From contig JAGWWV010000002.1 of NCBI GenBank assembly GCA_018970175.1, positions 49,852 through 113,851 of the forward strand: a stretch of DNA of 64,000 nucleotides, read 5' to 3'. A program made the translations under genes and the position numbers. Shown here piece by piece: positions 25,613 through 33,655 of the stretch. This stretch comes from Acidobacteriota bacterium (GTDB lineage Bacteria; Actinomycetota; Acidimicrobiia; Acidimicrobiales; Ilumatobacteraceae). Position 1 is the first letter of the stretch. Each line of letters begins with the position of its first letter. The notes beneath the pieces are model-generated. The model had not been told where the DNA came from. It searched no databases and saw nothing but the letters and a program-made list of their open reading frames with translations.

Positions 25613-26344
25613 ATGGCGAACTTTCCGAAGATGACCATCTTTTTCCCCATGTGGAACGAAGAGGCGTACATCGAGCGCGCCCTCTCGGCGGGGCGGGAGC
25701 TCTGCGAGGAGTTGATCCGCATGGGCGAGATCGACACCTACGAGTTGCTCATCATCGATGATGCGTCCACCGACTCGACCCCGGAACTCGCCGACAAGTT
25801 CGCCGCCGAGGACCCCCGGGTCAGGGTCGTCCACCACCCGGTCAACCGCAAGTTGGGCGGGTCGATGAAGACCGGTTTTGCCAATTCGACGGGCGACATC
25901 ATTCTGTACACCGATGCCGACCTGCCCTTCGACATGCTCGAAGCGCGCAAGGCCGTGCGTCTGATGCGCTACTACGAGGCCGACATCGTCAGCGCCTACC
26001 GGTTCGATCGCACGGGCGAGGGCTATGTGCGCACCGTCTATTCGGCCTTCTACAACGGTCTCGTGCGGATCCTGTTCGGGGTCAAGATGCGTGACATCAA
26101 CTTCGCGTTCAAGTTGTGCAGGGGATCCCTGTTGCGTGAAATCGAATTGAAGAGCGAGGGCTCCTTCATCGACGCCGAGCTCGTCATCCGTGCGCGCAAG
26201 ACGGGGAAGAGCGTCATCCAGTTCGGTGTCGACTATTTCCCCCGGACTCGGGGTATTTCGACGCTCAGTTCGCCGGCGGTCATCCGCAAGATCCTGCGCG
26301 AGATGTTCTCACTGCGCAGGGAACTTCGTAGCCTTCAGGGTTGA
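25613..26344 (+). CDS. Family 2 glycosyltransferase (polyprenol-phosphate type)
   Basis: The 243-residue GT-A protein has MWNEEAYIERAL, IIDDASTDSTPELADKFA and the metal-binding YTDADLPFD. There is no C-terminal membrane domain. The layout resembles dolichol/polyprenol-phosphate mannose or glucose synthases, which load sugar onto a lipid carrier at the membrane. It stands alone just ahead of an L,D-transpeptidase gene, so a cell-envelope role is plausible. Donor and acceptor are not determined. Confidence 0.85.
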   Translation: MANFPKMTIFFPMWNEEAYIERALSAGRELCEELIRMGEIDTYELLIIDDASTDSTPELADKFAAEDPRVRVVHHPVNRKLGGSMKTGFANSTGDIILYTDADLPFDMLEARKAVRLMRYYEADIVSAYRFDRTGEGYVRTVYSAFYNGLVRILFGVKMRDINFAFKLCRGSLLREIELKSEGSFIDAELVIRARKTGKSVIQFGVDYFPRTRGISTLSSPAVIRKILREMFSLRRELRSLQG

Positions 26345-26380
26345 TCCCCGGGGCACGCGACCCCGACGGTCGCCCGACCC

Positions 26381-27529
26381 ATGGACAACCACTCCGACCT
26401 TCCGCCCCCCGAAGATTTCGGTGCACCCGTGCGCGCGTCCCATCTGCGCCGCTGGCGTCCGGCCTACTTTGCTCTCGCGGTTCTTCTCGTTGTCGTGTCG
26501 GTCGCGTTCGCCGGTCGCGACGAGTCGTCGACGTCGTCCACCACCACGACGTCGTCGGCCACACCGACGACCGTGAGACCGGTGGTTCCTCTCGCGAGGA
26601 AGTTGGTTCTCGGCGACCGGGGCGACGACGTGAAACGAATGCAGCAACGACTGAAGGACCTCGGCTTCGACCCGAACCTCATCGACGGCGACTTCGGCTA
26701 CCAGACCTTGCAGGCGGTGTGGGCGTTCCAGAAACTCGTCATGCGGATTCCCATCTCGGGCGTGAAGGACGAATTCACACCGGAAATGTGGGAAGTCGCC
26801 CAGCGTGACGGCCTCATCGTGCCCCGCCGGCCGAACGCGCAAACCGACACTCACGTCGAGGTGTACCTGCCCGAGCAGGTGTTGATCGTCTTCAAACAGG
26901 ACAAGCCCGCGCTCGTCACCCACATCTCGTCGGGCGACAACAAGCCGTGGTGCGAAGAAGTCACCATCGATCCCGGTGAGGACGGCAACCTGAACGGCAA
27001 GGAGCCGATCAAAAAGGGAGTGTGTGGCGAGTCGGTCACACCGGGCGGTCTCTACTACTTCTACAACCGTCGTTCTGGCACGCGGGAAAGCAAACTCGGC
27101 ACGATGTGGAACCCGGTGTACTTCAACGGTGGAGTGGCCGTGCACGGCGCTGCACAGGTACCGATTCGTCCCGCATCGCACGGATGCATTCGCATTCCGA
27201 TGTTCATCTCGGAGTACTTCGCGGACCTCGTCGCATACGGCGATCGCATCTACATCTTCGACGGCGTGAAAGAGCCCGAAGAGTACGGCTCGCCGCCACC
27301 GCCCGCCGACAGGCCCGACCCGAACTACACGACAACGACGTCGAGCACGATTTCCGCCTCCACGTCCTCGACCACGTCGATCGTGGACGCGACGCCGGAC
27401 GGTCCGTCAACGACGGTGAAGCCGCAGCAGCAGACGACGACGGTGCCGACTACGGTTCTGGCACCGGCGACAACTTCGCCCGCACCGGCGACGACGCTTG
27501 CGCCAACGACCACGAATCCTGGGGGCTGA
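26381..27529 (+). CDS. L,D-transpeptidase with a peptidoglycan-binding domain
   Basis: The 382-residue protein has an N-terminal membrane anchor (about residues 27-45), a Ser/Thr-rich stretch and a peptidoglycan-binding domain (residues 73-125, LGDRGDDVKRMQQRLKDLGF). A YkuD catalytic domain follows, with GGVAVHGAAQ and the catalytic Cys near residue 269 in ASHGCIRIP. A 75-residue Thr/Pro/Ala-rich tail follows. It should cross-link peptidoglycan outside the membrane. The low-complexity tail is unusual and may span the wall. Confidence 0.92.
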   Translation: MDNHSDLPPPEDFGAPVRASHLRRWRPAYFALAVLLVVVSVAFAGRDESSTSSTTTTSSATPTTVRPVVPLARKLVLGDRGDDVKRMQQRLKDLGFDPNLIDGDFGYQTLQAVWAFQKLVMRIPISGVKDEFTPEMWEVAQRDGLIVPRRPNAQTDTHVEVYLPEQVLIVFKQDKPALVTHISSGDNKPWCEEVTIDPGEDGNLNGKEPIKKGVCGESVTPGGLYYFYNRRSGTRESKLGTMWNPVYFNGGVAVHGAAQVPIRPASHGCIRIPMFISEYFADLVAYGDRIYIFDGVKEPEEYGSPPPPADRPDPNYTTTTSSTISASTSSTTSIVDATPDGPSTTVKPQQQTTTVPTTVLAPATTSPAPATTLAPTTTNPGG

Positions 27530-27533
27530 CGCG

Positions 27534-28448
27534 ATGTGCGATCGCATTCATTACGACGAGTTCGGCCTCTTCCACGAGAACGTCGCCGAGTACGAACTCG
27601 GTGTTTCACCGAACCCCGTCGTCGTGCGATCGAGTCATGTTCTCGCCGATGGCCGCACGATGAGTTTTCTCAAATGGGGAACCGGTGCGCCGCGCCTCGT
27701 GCTGGTGCACGGCGGTTCGCAGAATGCACACACGTGGGACACCGTCGCGCTCGGACTCGGTGAGTCGTTGATCGCCGTCGATCTGCCGGGGCACGGGCAC
27801 TCCGACTGGCGCGACGATGCCGCGTATTCCCCCGCATTGATGGCGCCGGACCTTGCAGAGGTTGTCGGGGTGCATGCTCCCGAGGCCGAGATCGTGGTGG
27901 GGATGTCGCTCGGCGGTCTCACGAGCCTCGCGCTCGCAGGTTGCGCGCCCGCACTCGTTCGTCGACTCGCGCTCGTCGACATCACACCCGGCGTCACGGG
28001 GGCAAAGGCAAAGGCGGTTCTCGACTTCGTGAACGGTCCGCAGTCGTTTCCCTCGTTCGACGACCTGCTCGCGCGCACCATCGAGCACAACCCCGCGCGG
28101 ACGGTGTCGTCGCTTCGGCGCGGGATCCTCCACAACGCGAAACAACTCGACGACGGGTCGTGGCAGTGGCGCTACGACCGTCGTAGCCACGTACGCGACG
28201 AGAACGCCCAGGGCGAGCCCGTTGCCCAGTCGGCCCTCGAGGCACTGTGGGACATCGTCTCCGGACTCGGGTGTCCGGTCACCCTCTTTCGGGGCTCGCT
28301 GTCGCCCGTGGTCGACGATGCCGACGTGGCCGAATTGTTGCGTCGACGGCCGAATGCCGACGTGACCGTGATCGACGGGGCGGGCCACAGCATCCAGGGT
28401 GACAAGCCCGTCGAATTGACGAGTCTGCTGCGCAAACTGCTCGCCTGA
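27534..28448 (+). CDS. Alpha/beta hydrolase
   Basis: The 304-residue product carries LVHGGSQNAHTWD, the nucleophile elbow VVGMSLGGLTS (Ser) and the catalytic His in DGAGHSIQGDKP. Relatives act as esterases, lactonases or C-C hydrolases in aromatic and acyl catabolism. It begins five bases after the L,D-transpeptidase stop and may be read with it. The substrate is unknown. Confidence 0.85.
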   Translation: MCDRIHYDEFGLFHENVAEYELGVSPNPVVVRSSHVLADGRTMSFLKWGTGAPRLVLVHGGSQNAHTWDTVALGLGESLIAVDLPGHGHSDWRDDAAYSPALMAPDLAEVVGVHAPEAEIVVGMSLGGLTSLALAGCAPALVRRLALVDITPGVTGAKAKAVLDFVNGPQSFPSFDDLLARTIEHNPARTVSSLRRGILHNAKQLDDGSWQWRYDRRSHVRDENAQGEPVAQSALEALWDIVSGLGCPVTLFRGSLSPVVDDADVAELLRRRPNADVTVIDGAGHSIQGDKPVELTSLLRKLLA

Positions 28449-28511
28449 CCGCGACGATTCACGGTCTCGACCCCGTGAGTCCCGGGCCGTTTCTGATAGG
28501 AAAGGACTTCT

Positions 28512-29504
28512 ATGGCAACAACGAACCGTCCCGATGCACCGGATCGCGATGCGCTCCTCCGGATGTTCGAAATTCAGCAGAAGATCAAGACGGCCGACGA
28601 GCGCTTCCGCGCGATGCTCACGAGCGGTCAAGTCCAGTTGATCTACTACTCGCCCCGCGGTCAGGAATGCATCAGCGCCGGTTACGCGGTTCACCTGCGT
28701 CCCGACGACTACGTCGTCACCATTTATCGAGGACTCCACGACCACATCGCCAAGGGTGTGCCGATGCGCGAACTGTGGGCCGAGTTCCTCGGCCGCGGCA
28801 CGGGCACCTGCAAGGGCAAGGGTGGCCCGATGCACGTGACCCACCCGAAGTCGGGTCTCATGGTCACGACGGGCATCGTCGGTGCCGGCATCCCGATCGC
28901 GAATGGTTTCGGTCTCGCATCCAAGCTGTCGGGTACCGACCAGGTCACGGTCGTCAACTTCGGTGACGGAGCCTCGAACATCGGTGCGTTCCACGAGGGC
29001 CTGAACATGGCGGCCGTGTGGAAGCTGCCCGTCATTTTCGTCTGCCAGAACAACCTCTACGGAGAGCACACGCCGATGGCGATGTCGACGGGAGTCGAAT
29101 ACATCTCCGAACGCGCGGCGTCGTACGGCATGCCGGGTGTCACGGTGAACGGCAACGATCCGGTTGCGATGTGGAAGGTTGCCGGTGAGGCCATCGAACG
29201 CGCCCGCGCAGGCGAAGGCCCGACGCTCATCGAGGCCCGCACGTACCGCTTCTGGGGTCACCTCATGGGTGACGCGATGGAGTACATGCCGAAAGAAGAG
29301 CGCAAGGCCGCGATGGCGGCCGATCCACTGCCGGCTTTCCGTGCGTGGTTGCTCGACAACGGACACGCCAACGAGGCGCAGCTCGCCGAAATCGAAGACC
29401 AGATCAAGGCATTGGTCGACGACGCCGTCGACTTCGCGATGAACAGCCCCGAGCCGTCGATGGACGAGCTCTACACCGACGTCTACGAAGAAATCATCAA
29501 GTGA
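28512..29504 (+). CDS. Thiamine-dependent 2-oxoacid dehydrogenase E1 alpha subunit
   Basis: The 330-residue subunit has the TPP motif GDGASNIGAFHEGLN through VCQNN (residues 155-185), plus RGTGTCKGKGGPMH and the phosphorylation-loop region EARTYRFWGH. It pairs with the beta subunit 10 bases downstream. Similarity is to pyruvate/acetoin/branched-chain dehydrogenases of the AcoA/PdhA type; the substrate is not resolved. A good ribosome-binding site (AGGAAAGGA) precedes the ATG, unlike the many leaderless-looking neighbours. Confidence 0.9.
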   Translation: MATTNRPDAPDRDALLRMFEIQQKIKTADERFRAMLTSGQVQLIYYSPRGQECISAGYAVHLRPDDYVVTIYRGLHDHIAKGVPMRELWAEFLGRGTGTCKGKGGPMHVTHPKSGLMVTTGIVGAGIPIANGFGLASKLSGTDQVTVVNFGDGASNIGAFHEGLNMAAVWKLPVIFVCQNNLYGEHTPMAMSTGVEYISERAASYGMPGVTVNGNDPVAMWKVAGEAIERARAGEGPTLIEARTYRFWGHLMGDAMEYMPKEERKAAMAADPLPAFRAWLLDNGHANEAQLAEIEDQIKALVDDAVDFAMNSPEPSMDELYTDVYEEIIK

Positions 29505-29514
29505 GGAACGCGCG

Positions 29515-30516
29515 ATGACAACGACCGAACCCCGCATCATGCCGATGGGCATGGCCATCAACGAGGCGATGGACGTCGCCATGGGTCTCGACGAGAAGGT
29601 GTTCCTCCTCGGTGAGGACATCGCCGAGCCGTCAGGTGGCGTGTACAAGATCACGAAGGGCTTGTCGACCAAGTACGGCACCGACCGTGTCCGCAAGACC
29701 CCGATTTCCGAGGCCGCGATCATCGGTGCGGCAGTCGGCGCGGCAATCGCCGGGTACAAGCCGGTGGCCGAAATCATGATCATGGACTTCATCGGCGTCT
29801 GTCTCGACCAGATCACGAACCACGCCGCGAAGATCCGCTACATGTCGGGTGGTCAGACGACCGTCCCCATGGTCATTCGTACCAGCGCCGGAGCCGGTCG
29901 CGGTTTCGGCGCGCAGCACTCGGAACTTCTCGAGGCTTTCGCGGTGCACTCACCCGGCATGAAGGTGGCGATTCCGTCGAATCCCGCCGACGCCAAGGGC
30001 CTCCTCATCAGTTCGATCTTCGACGCCGACCCCGTGCTCTTCGTCGAGCCGATGCTCATGTACTGGGACCCCACCTACGCAGGTGAAGTTCCCGCCGGCG
30101 ACTACCGTGTGCCGCTCGGCAAGGCGAACACCGTCGTCGAGGGCAAGGACGTATCGCTCATCTCGTACGGCCGCCAGGTGCACACGTGCAAGAAGGCCGC
30201 CGAAGAACTCGCCGCCGAGGGCATCAGCGCCGAGGTCATCGACCTGCGCTCGATCGTTCCCTACGACGAGGCTGCCGTCATGGCGTCAGTCACCAAGACG
30301 AAGCGCGCGGTGGTGGTACACGAAGCAGTCACCCGCTGTGGTTTCGGCGCGGAACTCTCGAGTCGTATTCACGAAGAGCTCTTCGGAACCCTCGCCGCGC
30401 CGGTTCAGCGTGTGGGTGGCAAGAACATTCCGATACCGTACGCGAGCAACCTCGAAAAGGCGTTCCTCCCGCAGGTGGCCGACGTCGTCGCCGCGGTGAA
30501 GCGCACCAACAAGTAA
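29515..30516 (+). CDS. Thiamine-dependent 2-oxoacid dehydrogenase E1 beta subunit
   Basis: The 333-residue subunit has EDIAEPSGGVYKITKGL, TPISEAAIIGAAVGAAIAGY, RTSAGAGRGFGAQHSE and the C-terminal VHEAVTRCGFGAELSS of transketolase-like beta chains. It completes the E1 heterotetramer with the upstream subunit. No E2 acyltransferase or E3 reductase is in the window; the only lipoyl carrier is the stand-alone domain 700 bases further on. Confidence 0.92.
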   Translation: MTTTEPRIMPMGMAINEAMDVAMGLDEKVFLLGEDIAEPSGGVYKITKGLSTKYGTDRVRKTPISEAAIIGAAVGAAIAGYKPVAEIMIMDFIGVCLDQITNHAAKIRYMSGGQTTVPMVIRTSAGAGRGFGAQHSELLEAFAVHSPGMKVAIPSNPADAKGLLISSIFDADPVLFVEPMLMYWDPTYAGEVPAGDYRVPLGKANTVVEGKDVSLISYGRQVHTCKKAAEELAAEGISAEVIDLRSIVPYDEAAVMASVTKTKRAVVVHEAVTRCGFGAELSSRIHEELFGTLAAPVQRVGGKNIPIPYASNLEKAFLPQVADVVAAVKRTNK

Positions 30517-30521
30517 ACGTC

Positions 30522-31193
30522 TCAGCCGATCGCGGCGAGGAGTTTTTCCATCTCGGCGATTTCGCCGTTCTGAGCCTTCACCATCGAGGTCGCCATGGCG
30601 CGCACCTCGTCGTTCGAACCGTGCATGGCAACGTGCTCGGCCATGTGGACGCCACCCTTGTGGTGGGCGATCATCAACTCACCGAAGAGCGTGTCGGCCT
30701 CGGGTCCGCGCGACTCGCGCAGGGACCGAAGTTCGTCGTCGGTGGCATAGCCCGGCATTTGTGCGAGGGGAGTGGGCTCGCCCATCCAACCCATCACCTG
30801 GTCGGTCTCGTTCGTCTCGGCCGCATCGAACTGTCGCAGCAGTTGCACCATGCGCCCCGATTCCGCGGACTGATTGACGATGATCTCGCGCGCGATGAGA
30901 CGGAGTGTGCCGCGCGATGCGGATCCTTCACCCATACCGGGTGCCGACACGTCGAGATAGATGAGGCTCATGTTGACGGCCTGTTCGTGATGGATGCGCA
31001 TGTCCTGCAGGAAGCCGATGTCCGACCCGTTCTTTTGACCCTTGCCGCGCGACTCACCGAAGACGAACCCACCGGCCGCGGCGAGGACGGCCGCGGCGAC
31101 GACCATCAACACGATGTTCACGGGGTTCATCCACCACGGCAGAACCATGGTGTCGGCGGCGGGCGGGCGGGCTTCGGCGGGGGAGTCGCTCAT
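30522..31193 (-). CDS. DUF305 family membrane-anchored protein
   Basis: The 223-residue protein has one N-terminal membrane helix (MNPVNIVLMVVAAAVLAAAG) and an outward DUF305 domain. The paired His motifs are DMRIHHEQAVNM and MIAHHKGGVHMAEH, the ferritin-like repeats of this family, implicated in metal (copper) handling. The function here is not known. It lies convergent to the E1 genes and divergent from the lipoyl gene. Confidence 0.85.
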   Translation of the reverse strand: MSDSPAEARPPAADTMVLPWWMNPVNIVLMVVAAAVLAAAGGFVFGESRGKGQKNGSDIGFLQDMRIHHEQAVNMSLIYLDVSAPGMGEGSASRGTLRLIAREIIVNQSAESGRMVQLLRQFDAAETNETDQVMGWMGEPTPLAQMPGYATDDELRSLRESRGPEADTLFGELMIAHHKGGVHMAEHVAMHGSNDEVRAMATSMVKAQNGEIAEMEKLLAAIG

Positions 31194-31233
31194 GGTTCGT
31201 AGCCTGCCACCGAAAACGGGTAGAAAGTAGGCC

Positions 31234-31464
31234 ATGTCAACACCCATCAGCATCCCCAAGCTCGGCGTTTCGATGACCGAGGGCACCCTGGTCGAGTGGC
31301 TCGTCGAGGACGGTCAGGAAGTTGCACCCGGTGACGTGTTGTACCGCCTCGAAACCGACAAGGTCGAAAACGACATCGAAGCGCCGATCGCCGGAGTCGT
31401 GCGACTCACCGGTGAAGAGGGTGAGACCTACGAGGTCGGCACCCAAATCGGTTCGATCGAATAA
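31234..31464 (+). CDS. Stand-alone lipoyl (biotinyl-lipoyl) domain protein
   Basis: The 76-residue protein is a single lipoyl domain. PKLGVSMTEGTLVEWLVEDG leads to the attachment hairpin ETDKVENDIEAP with the modified Lys, and it ends with the usual VGTQIGSIE strand. It has no E3-binding or acyltransferase domain, unlike E2 proteins. A role as the swinging-arm carrier for the nearby E1 pair is inferred from proximity. The end meets a 31-base repeat array. Confidence 0.88.
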   Translation: MSTPISIPKLGVSMTEGTLVEWLVEDGQEVAPGDVLYRLETDKVENDIEAPIAGVVRLTGEEGETYEVGTQIGSIE

Positions 31465-31581
31465 TCAGCCCTTGCGCGCAACGCGTTGTTGATCGCTAGC
31501 CCTTGCGGGCTTGGCGTTGATGATCGCTAGCCCTTGCGGGCTTGGCGTTGTTGATCGCTAGCCCTTGCGGGCTTGGCGTTG
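31464..31581 (+). repeat. 31-base tandem repeat at the end of an acyl-CoA dehydrogenase
   Basis: Copies start at 31495, 31526 and 31557, with a degenerate copy at 31464. Each has AGCCC and GGGCT arms around TTGC. On the minus strand the copy at 31557 codes the last residues (QARKG) and TAG stop of the acyl-CoA dehydrogenase; the others lie downstream. The array fills the gap between convergent genes and could act as a multiplied two-way terminator. Confidence 0.9.
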
Positions 31582-32847
31582 CGCCTCCGAGAAGGGGAGG
31601 TCCTTGTCGACGCGGGGTTCGGCAGGAAGACCCAACACGCGCTCGCCGATGATGTTGCGCTGAATCTCGTCGCTGCCACCTGCGATGCGGTAACCCGGTG
31701 CGCCGAGAATGTGCTCGCTCCACGCATAGGTGCCCCACTCGCCGTTGTCGACCACGACCTTCGCGCCGAGGATCTTTGCGATGACGTCGCCGGTCTGGGT
31801 CATGCCCGCGGTCCACATCAACTTGCCAAGCGAACCCTCGGGTCCGGGCGTCTGACCGGCGCGCATGCCGGCGGCAACGCGGCGGTTCGTGTACTGCGCG
31901 GTGCGCAGCGTGGCATACAGCTTCGCGATCTCCTGACGGATGATCGGATCATCGAGGACCCCGGCCCAGCGTGCAGCGGCGATGACCTGCTTGAACGAGC
32001 CGCCGGTGTGGCTGCTCGACGAGCTGCTGGAGTGGTCGCGCTCGAAGCCGAGACACGTGAGGGCGACGCGCCAGCCGTCACCGACCGGTCCGAGGCGGAA
32101 CTCGTCAGGAATGCGGGCGTCGGTGAGGAACACCTCGTTGAAGTTCGCACCGCCCGACATCTGCTTGATCGGACGAACCTCGACGCCCTTCCAGTCGAAG
32201 GGGACCATGAACGCGGTGAGGCCCTTGTGCTTGGGCACGTCGAAGTCGGTGCGGGTGATGGCAAGGCCCCATTCGGAGAAACGCGCACCCGAGGTCCAGA
32301 CCTTCTGGCCGTTCAGCACCCACTCGTCACCGTCGCGGGTTGCGCGGGTGGTGAGAGACGCGAGGTCGGACCCTGCGCTCGGCTCGGAGAAGAGCTGACA
32401 TCCGCAGATGTCCATGCGCATGATCGGCTTGCACCACTTCTCTTTCTGCTCGGGAGTGCCGAATGCGGCGACCGTCGGCGCGATGAGCCCCATCGAGGTG
32501 GGGGGAAGTTCGCCGGCGGACGGAATGACGAACTTGCGCTCTTCGGCCATGTAGGCGCGCACGTAGCTGGCCGGCAAACCGCGACCGCCCAGCTCCTCGG
32601 GCCAGTTGATCATGGCGTACCCGGCGTCGAACTTCTTGGCCTGCCACGCCTTCACCGCATTCAGGCGGGCGAGTTCCTCTTCGTCGGTGAAGTTGTGGAA
32701 GATCGCGACGTTGTCGGAACCCTCGCCCCACACGACCTCTTGGTCTTCTTCTTCCGCCTCGTTGATCTCCGGGAGCGGCTCGGCGTTTTGCTCGAGCCAC
32801 ACGCGGGCTTCCTTGCGGAACTGGTCGATGTCGGGGAGAGTGCTCAC
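31558..32847 (-). CDS. Acyl-CoA dehydrogenase
   Basis: The 429-residue flavoenzyme has INWPEELGGRG, FSEPSAGSDLASLTTRATRD (FAD/substrate motif), VWTSGARFSEWGL and the C-terminal APGYRIAGGSDEIQRN signature. It oxidises acyl-CoA to enoyl-CoA. A serine-rich insert (SSSSSSS, about residue 275) is unusual. The GTG at 32847 is chosen over the ATG at 32868 because a TAGCGT box falls seven bases before it. The last codons and stop sit in the first unit of a tandem repeat, so the C-terminus may have been reshaped. It is likely part of the nearby acyl-CoA catabolic set. Confidence 0.9.
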   Translation of the reverse strand: MSTLPDIDQFRKEARVWLEQNAEPLPEINEAEEEDQEVVWGEGSDNVAIFHNFTDEEELARLNAVKAWQAKKFDAGYAMINWPEELGGRGLPASYVRAYMAEERKFVIPSAGELPPTSMGLIAPTVAAFGTPEQKEKWCKPIMRMDICGCQLFSEPSAGSDLASLTTRATRDGDEWVLNGQKVWTSGARFSEWGLAITRTDFDVPKHKGLTAFMVPFDWKGVEVRPIKQMSGGANFNEVFLTDARIPDEFRLGPVGDGWRVALTCLGFERDHSSSSSSSHTGGSFKQVIAAARWAGVLDDPIIRQEIAKLYATLRTAQYTNRRVAAGMRAGQTPGPEGSLGKLMWTAGMTQTGDVIAKILGAKVVVDNGEWGTYAWSEHILGAPGYRIAGGSDEIQRNIIGERVLGLPAEPRVDKDLPFSEAQRQARKG

Positions 32848-32854
32848 GGGCAAA

Positions 32855-32860
32855 ACGCTA
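32855..32860 (-). promoter_or_regulatory. -10 box of the acyl-CoA dehydrogenase at 32847
   Basis: TAGCGT on the minus strand, seven bases before the GTG; the same hexamer and T-run (TAGCGTTTT) precede the other acyl-CoA dehydrogenase at 847. Confidence 0.5.
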
Positions 32861-32961
32861 GTAGCCATGCCTCGCCACGTTCCTCTTCGGCAGCCAAATA
32901 ACGGGCTCTGGACGGAGCATCGAACGTCCCCCGGGGTTCGTGACATCGGTCTCCGACTCAG

Positions 32962-32967
32962 TACGCT
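32962..32967 (+). promoter_or_regulatory. -10 box of bioY
   Basis: TACGCT, seven bases before the ATG at 32975. Confidence 0.45.
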
Positions 32968-32974
32968 TCGCCGA

Positions 32975-33589
32975 ATGACCGCTGAAGCAATTTCCCCCTC
33001 GACCCCTGCAGTCCTCGCCGACCTCGTGCCCGGCCTGCGTTCAAAGGCAGCAGTGCGCAGCGCAGTGCTCGTCGTCGCCTTCGCCCTTCTCACCGCCGCG
33101 CTCGCCCAGGTGAAGATCTCTCTCGGTTTCACGCCGGTGCCCATCACGGGCCAGACACTTGCCGTGTTGCTTGCCGGGACCTCGCTCGGAATGAACCGCG
33201 GCGCGGCAAGCCAACTTCTCTACTGGATCATGGGCCTCGTGGGTCTGCCGTTCTACTCGGGCGGCGAAAGCGGCTGGGAGAGCGGCACCGGTGCAACCCT
33301 CGGCTACCTGATGGGCTTCATCGTCGCGGCCGCCGTCGTCGGCTACCTCGCCGAGCGCCGTCACGATCGCCAGGTTCTCTCGTCGCTGTCGGCAATGGCA
33401 CTCGGAACCGTCGTCATCTACACGATGGGTGCTCTGTGGTTGGCACACGACCTCGGCGTTCCGGTTGCGAATGGCGAGCAGAACGCGATCACCATGGGCG
33501 TGACCCCGTTCCTCGTCGGCGACCTCATCAAGATGGCAATTGCCGGTCTCGCCGCACCGGCGGTGTGGGCAACCGTCTCGAAGAAGTAG
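32975..33589 (+). CDS. bioY: BioY, biotin-binding S component of an ECF transporter
   Basis: The 204-residue membrane protein has the family signature VPITGQTLAVLLAGTSLG, the loop GLPFYSGGESGWE and about six helices. BioY binds biotin in the membrane and normally works with the BioM/BioN energy module; neither is in the window. Biotin would serve acyl-CoA carboxylases, which would fit propionyl-CoA handling by the mutase nearby. Confidence 0.93.
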   Translation: MTAEAISPSTPAVLADLVPGLRSKAAVRSAVLVVAFALLTAALAQVKISLGFTPVPITGQTLAVLLAGTSLGMNRGAASQLLYWIMGLVGLPFYSGGESGWESGTGATLGYLMGFIVAAAVVGYLAERRHDRQVLSSLSAMALGTVVIYTMGALWLAHDLGVPVANGEQNAITMGVTPFLVGDLIKMAIAGLAAPAVWATVSKK

Positions 33590-33655
33590 ACACCGGTGCA
33601 CCGCGGTGCGAACAACCGCTACAAGGAACGCTGAAACACACAAGGGGGAACGGCC

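Noticed and set aside
31464-31581. Repeat array as a CRISPR array or REP element cluster
   Set aside because: No spacers are present, and the unit is the end of the neighbouring gene rather than a dispersed element.
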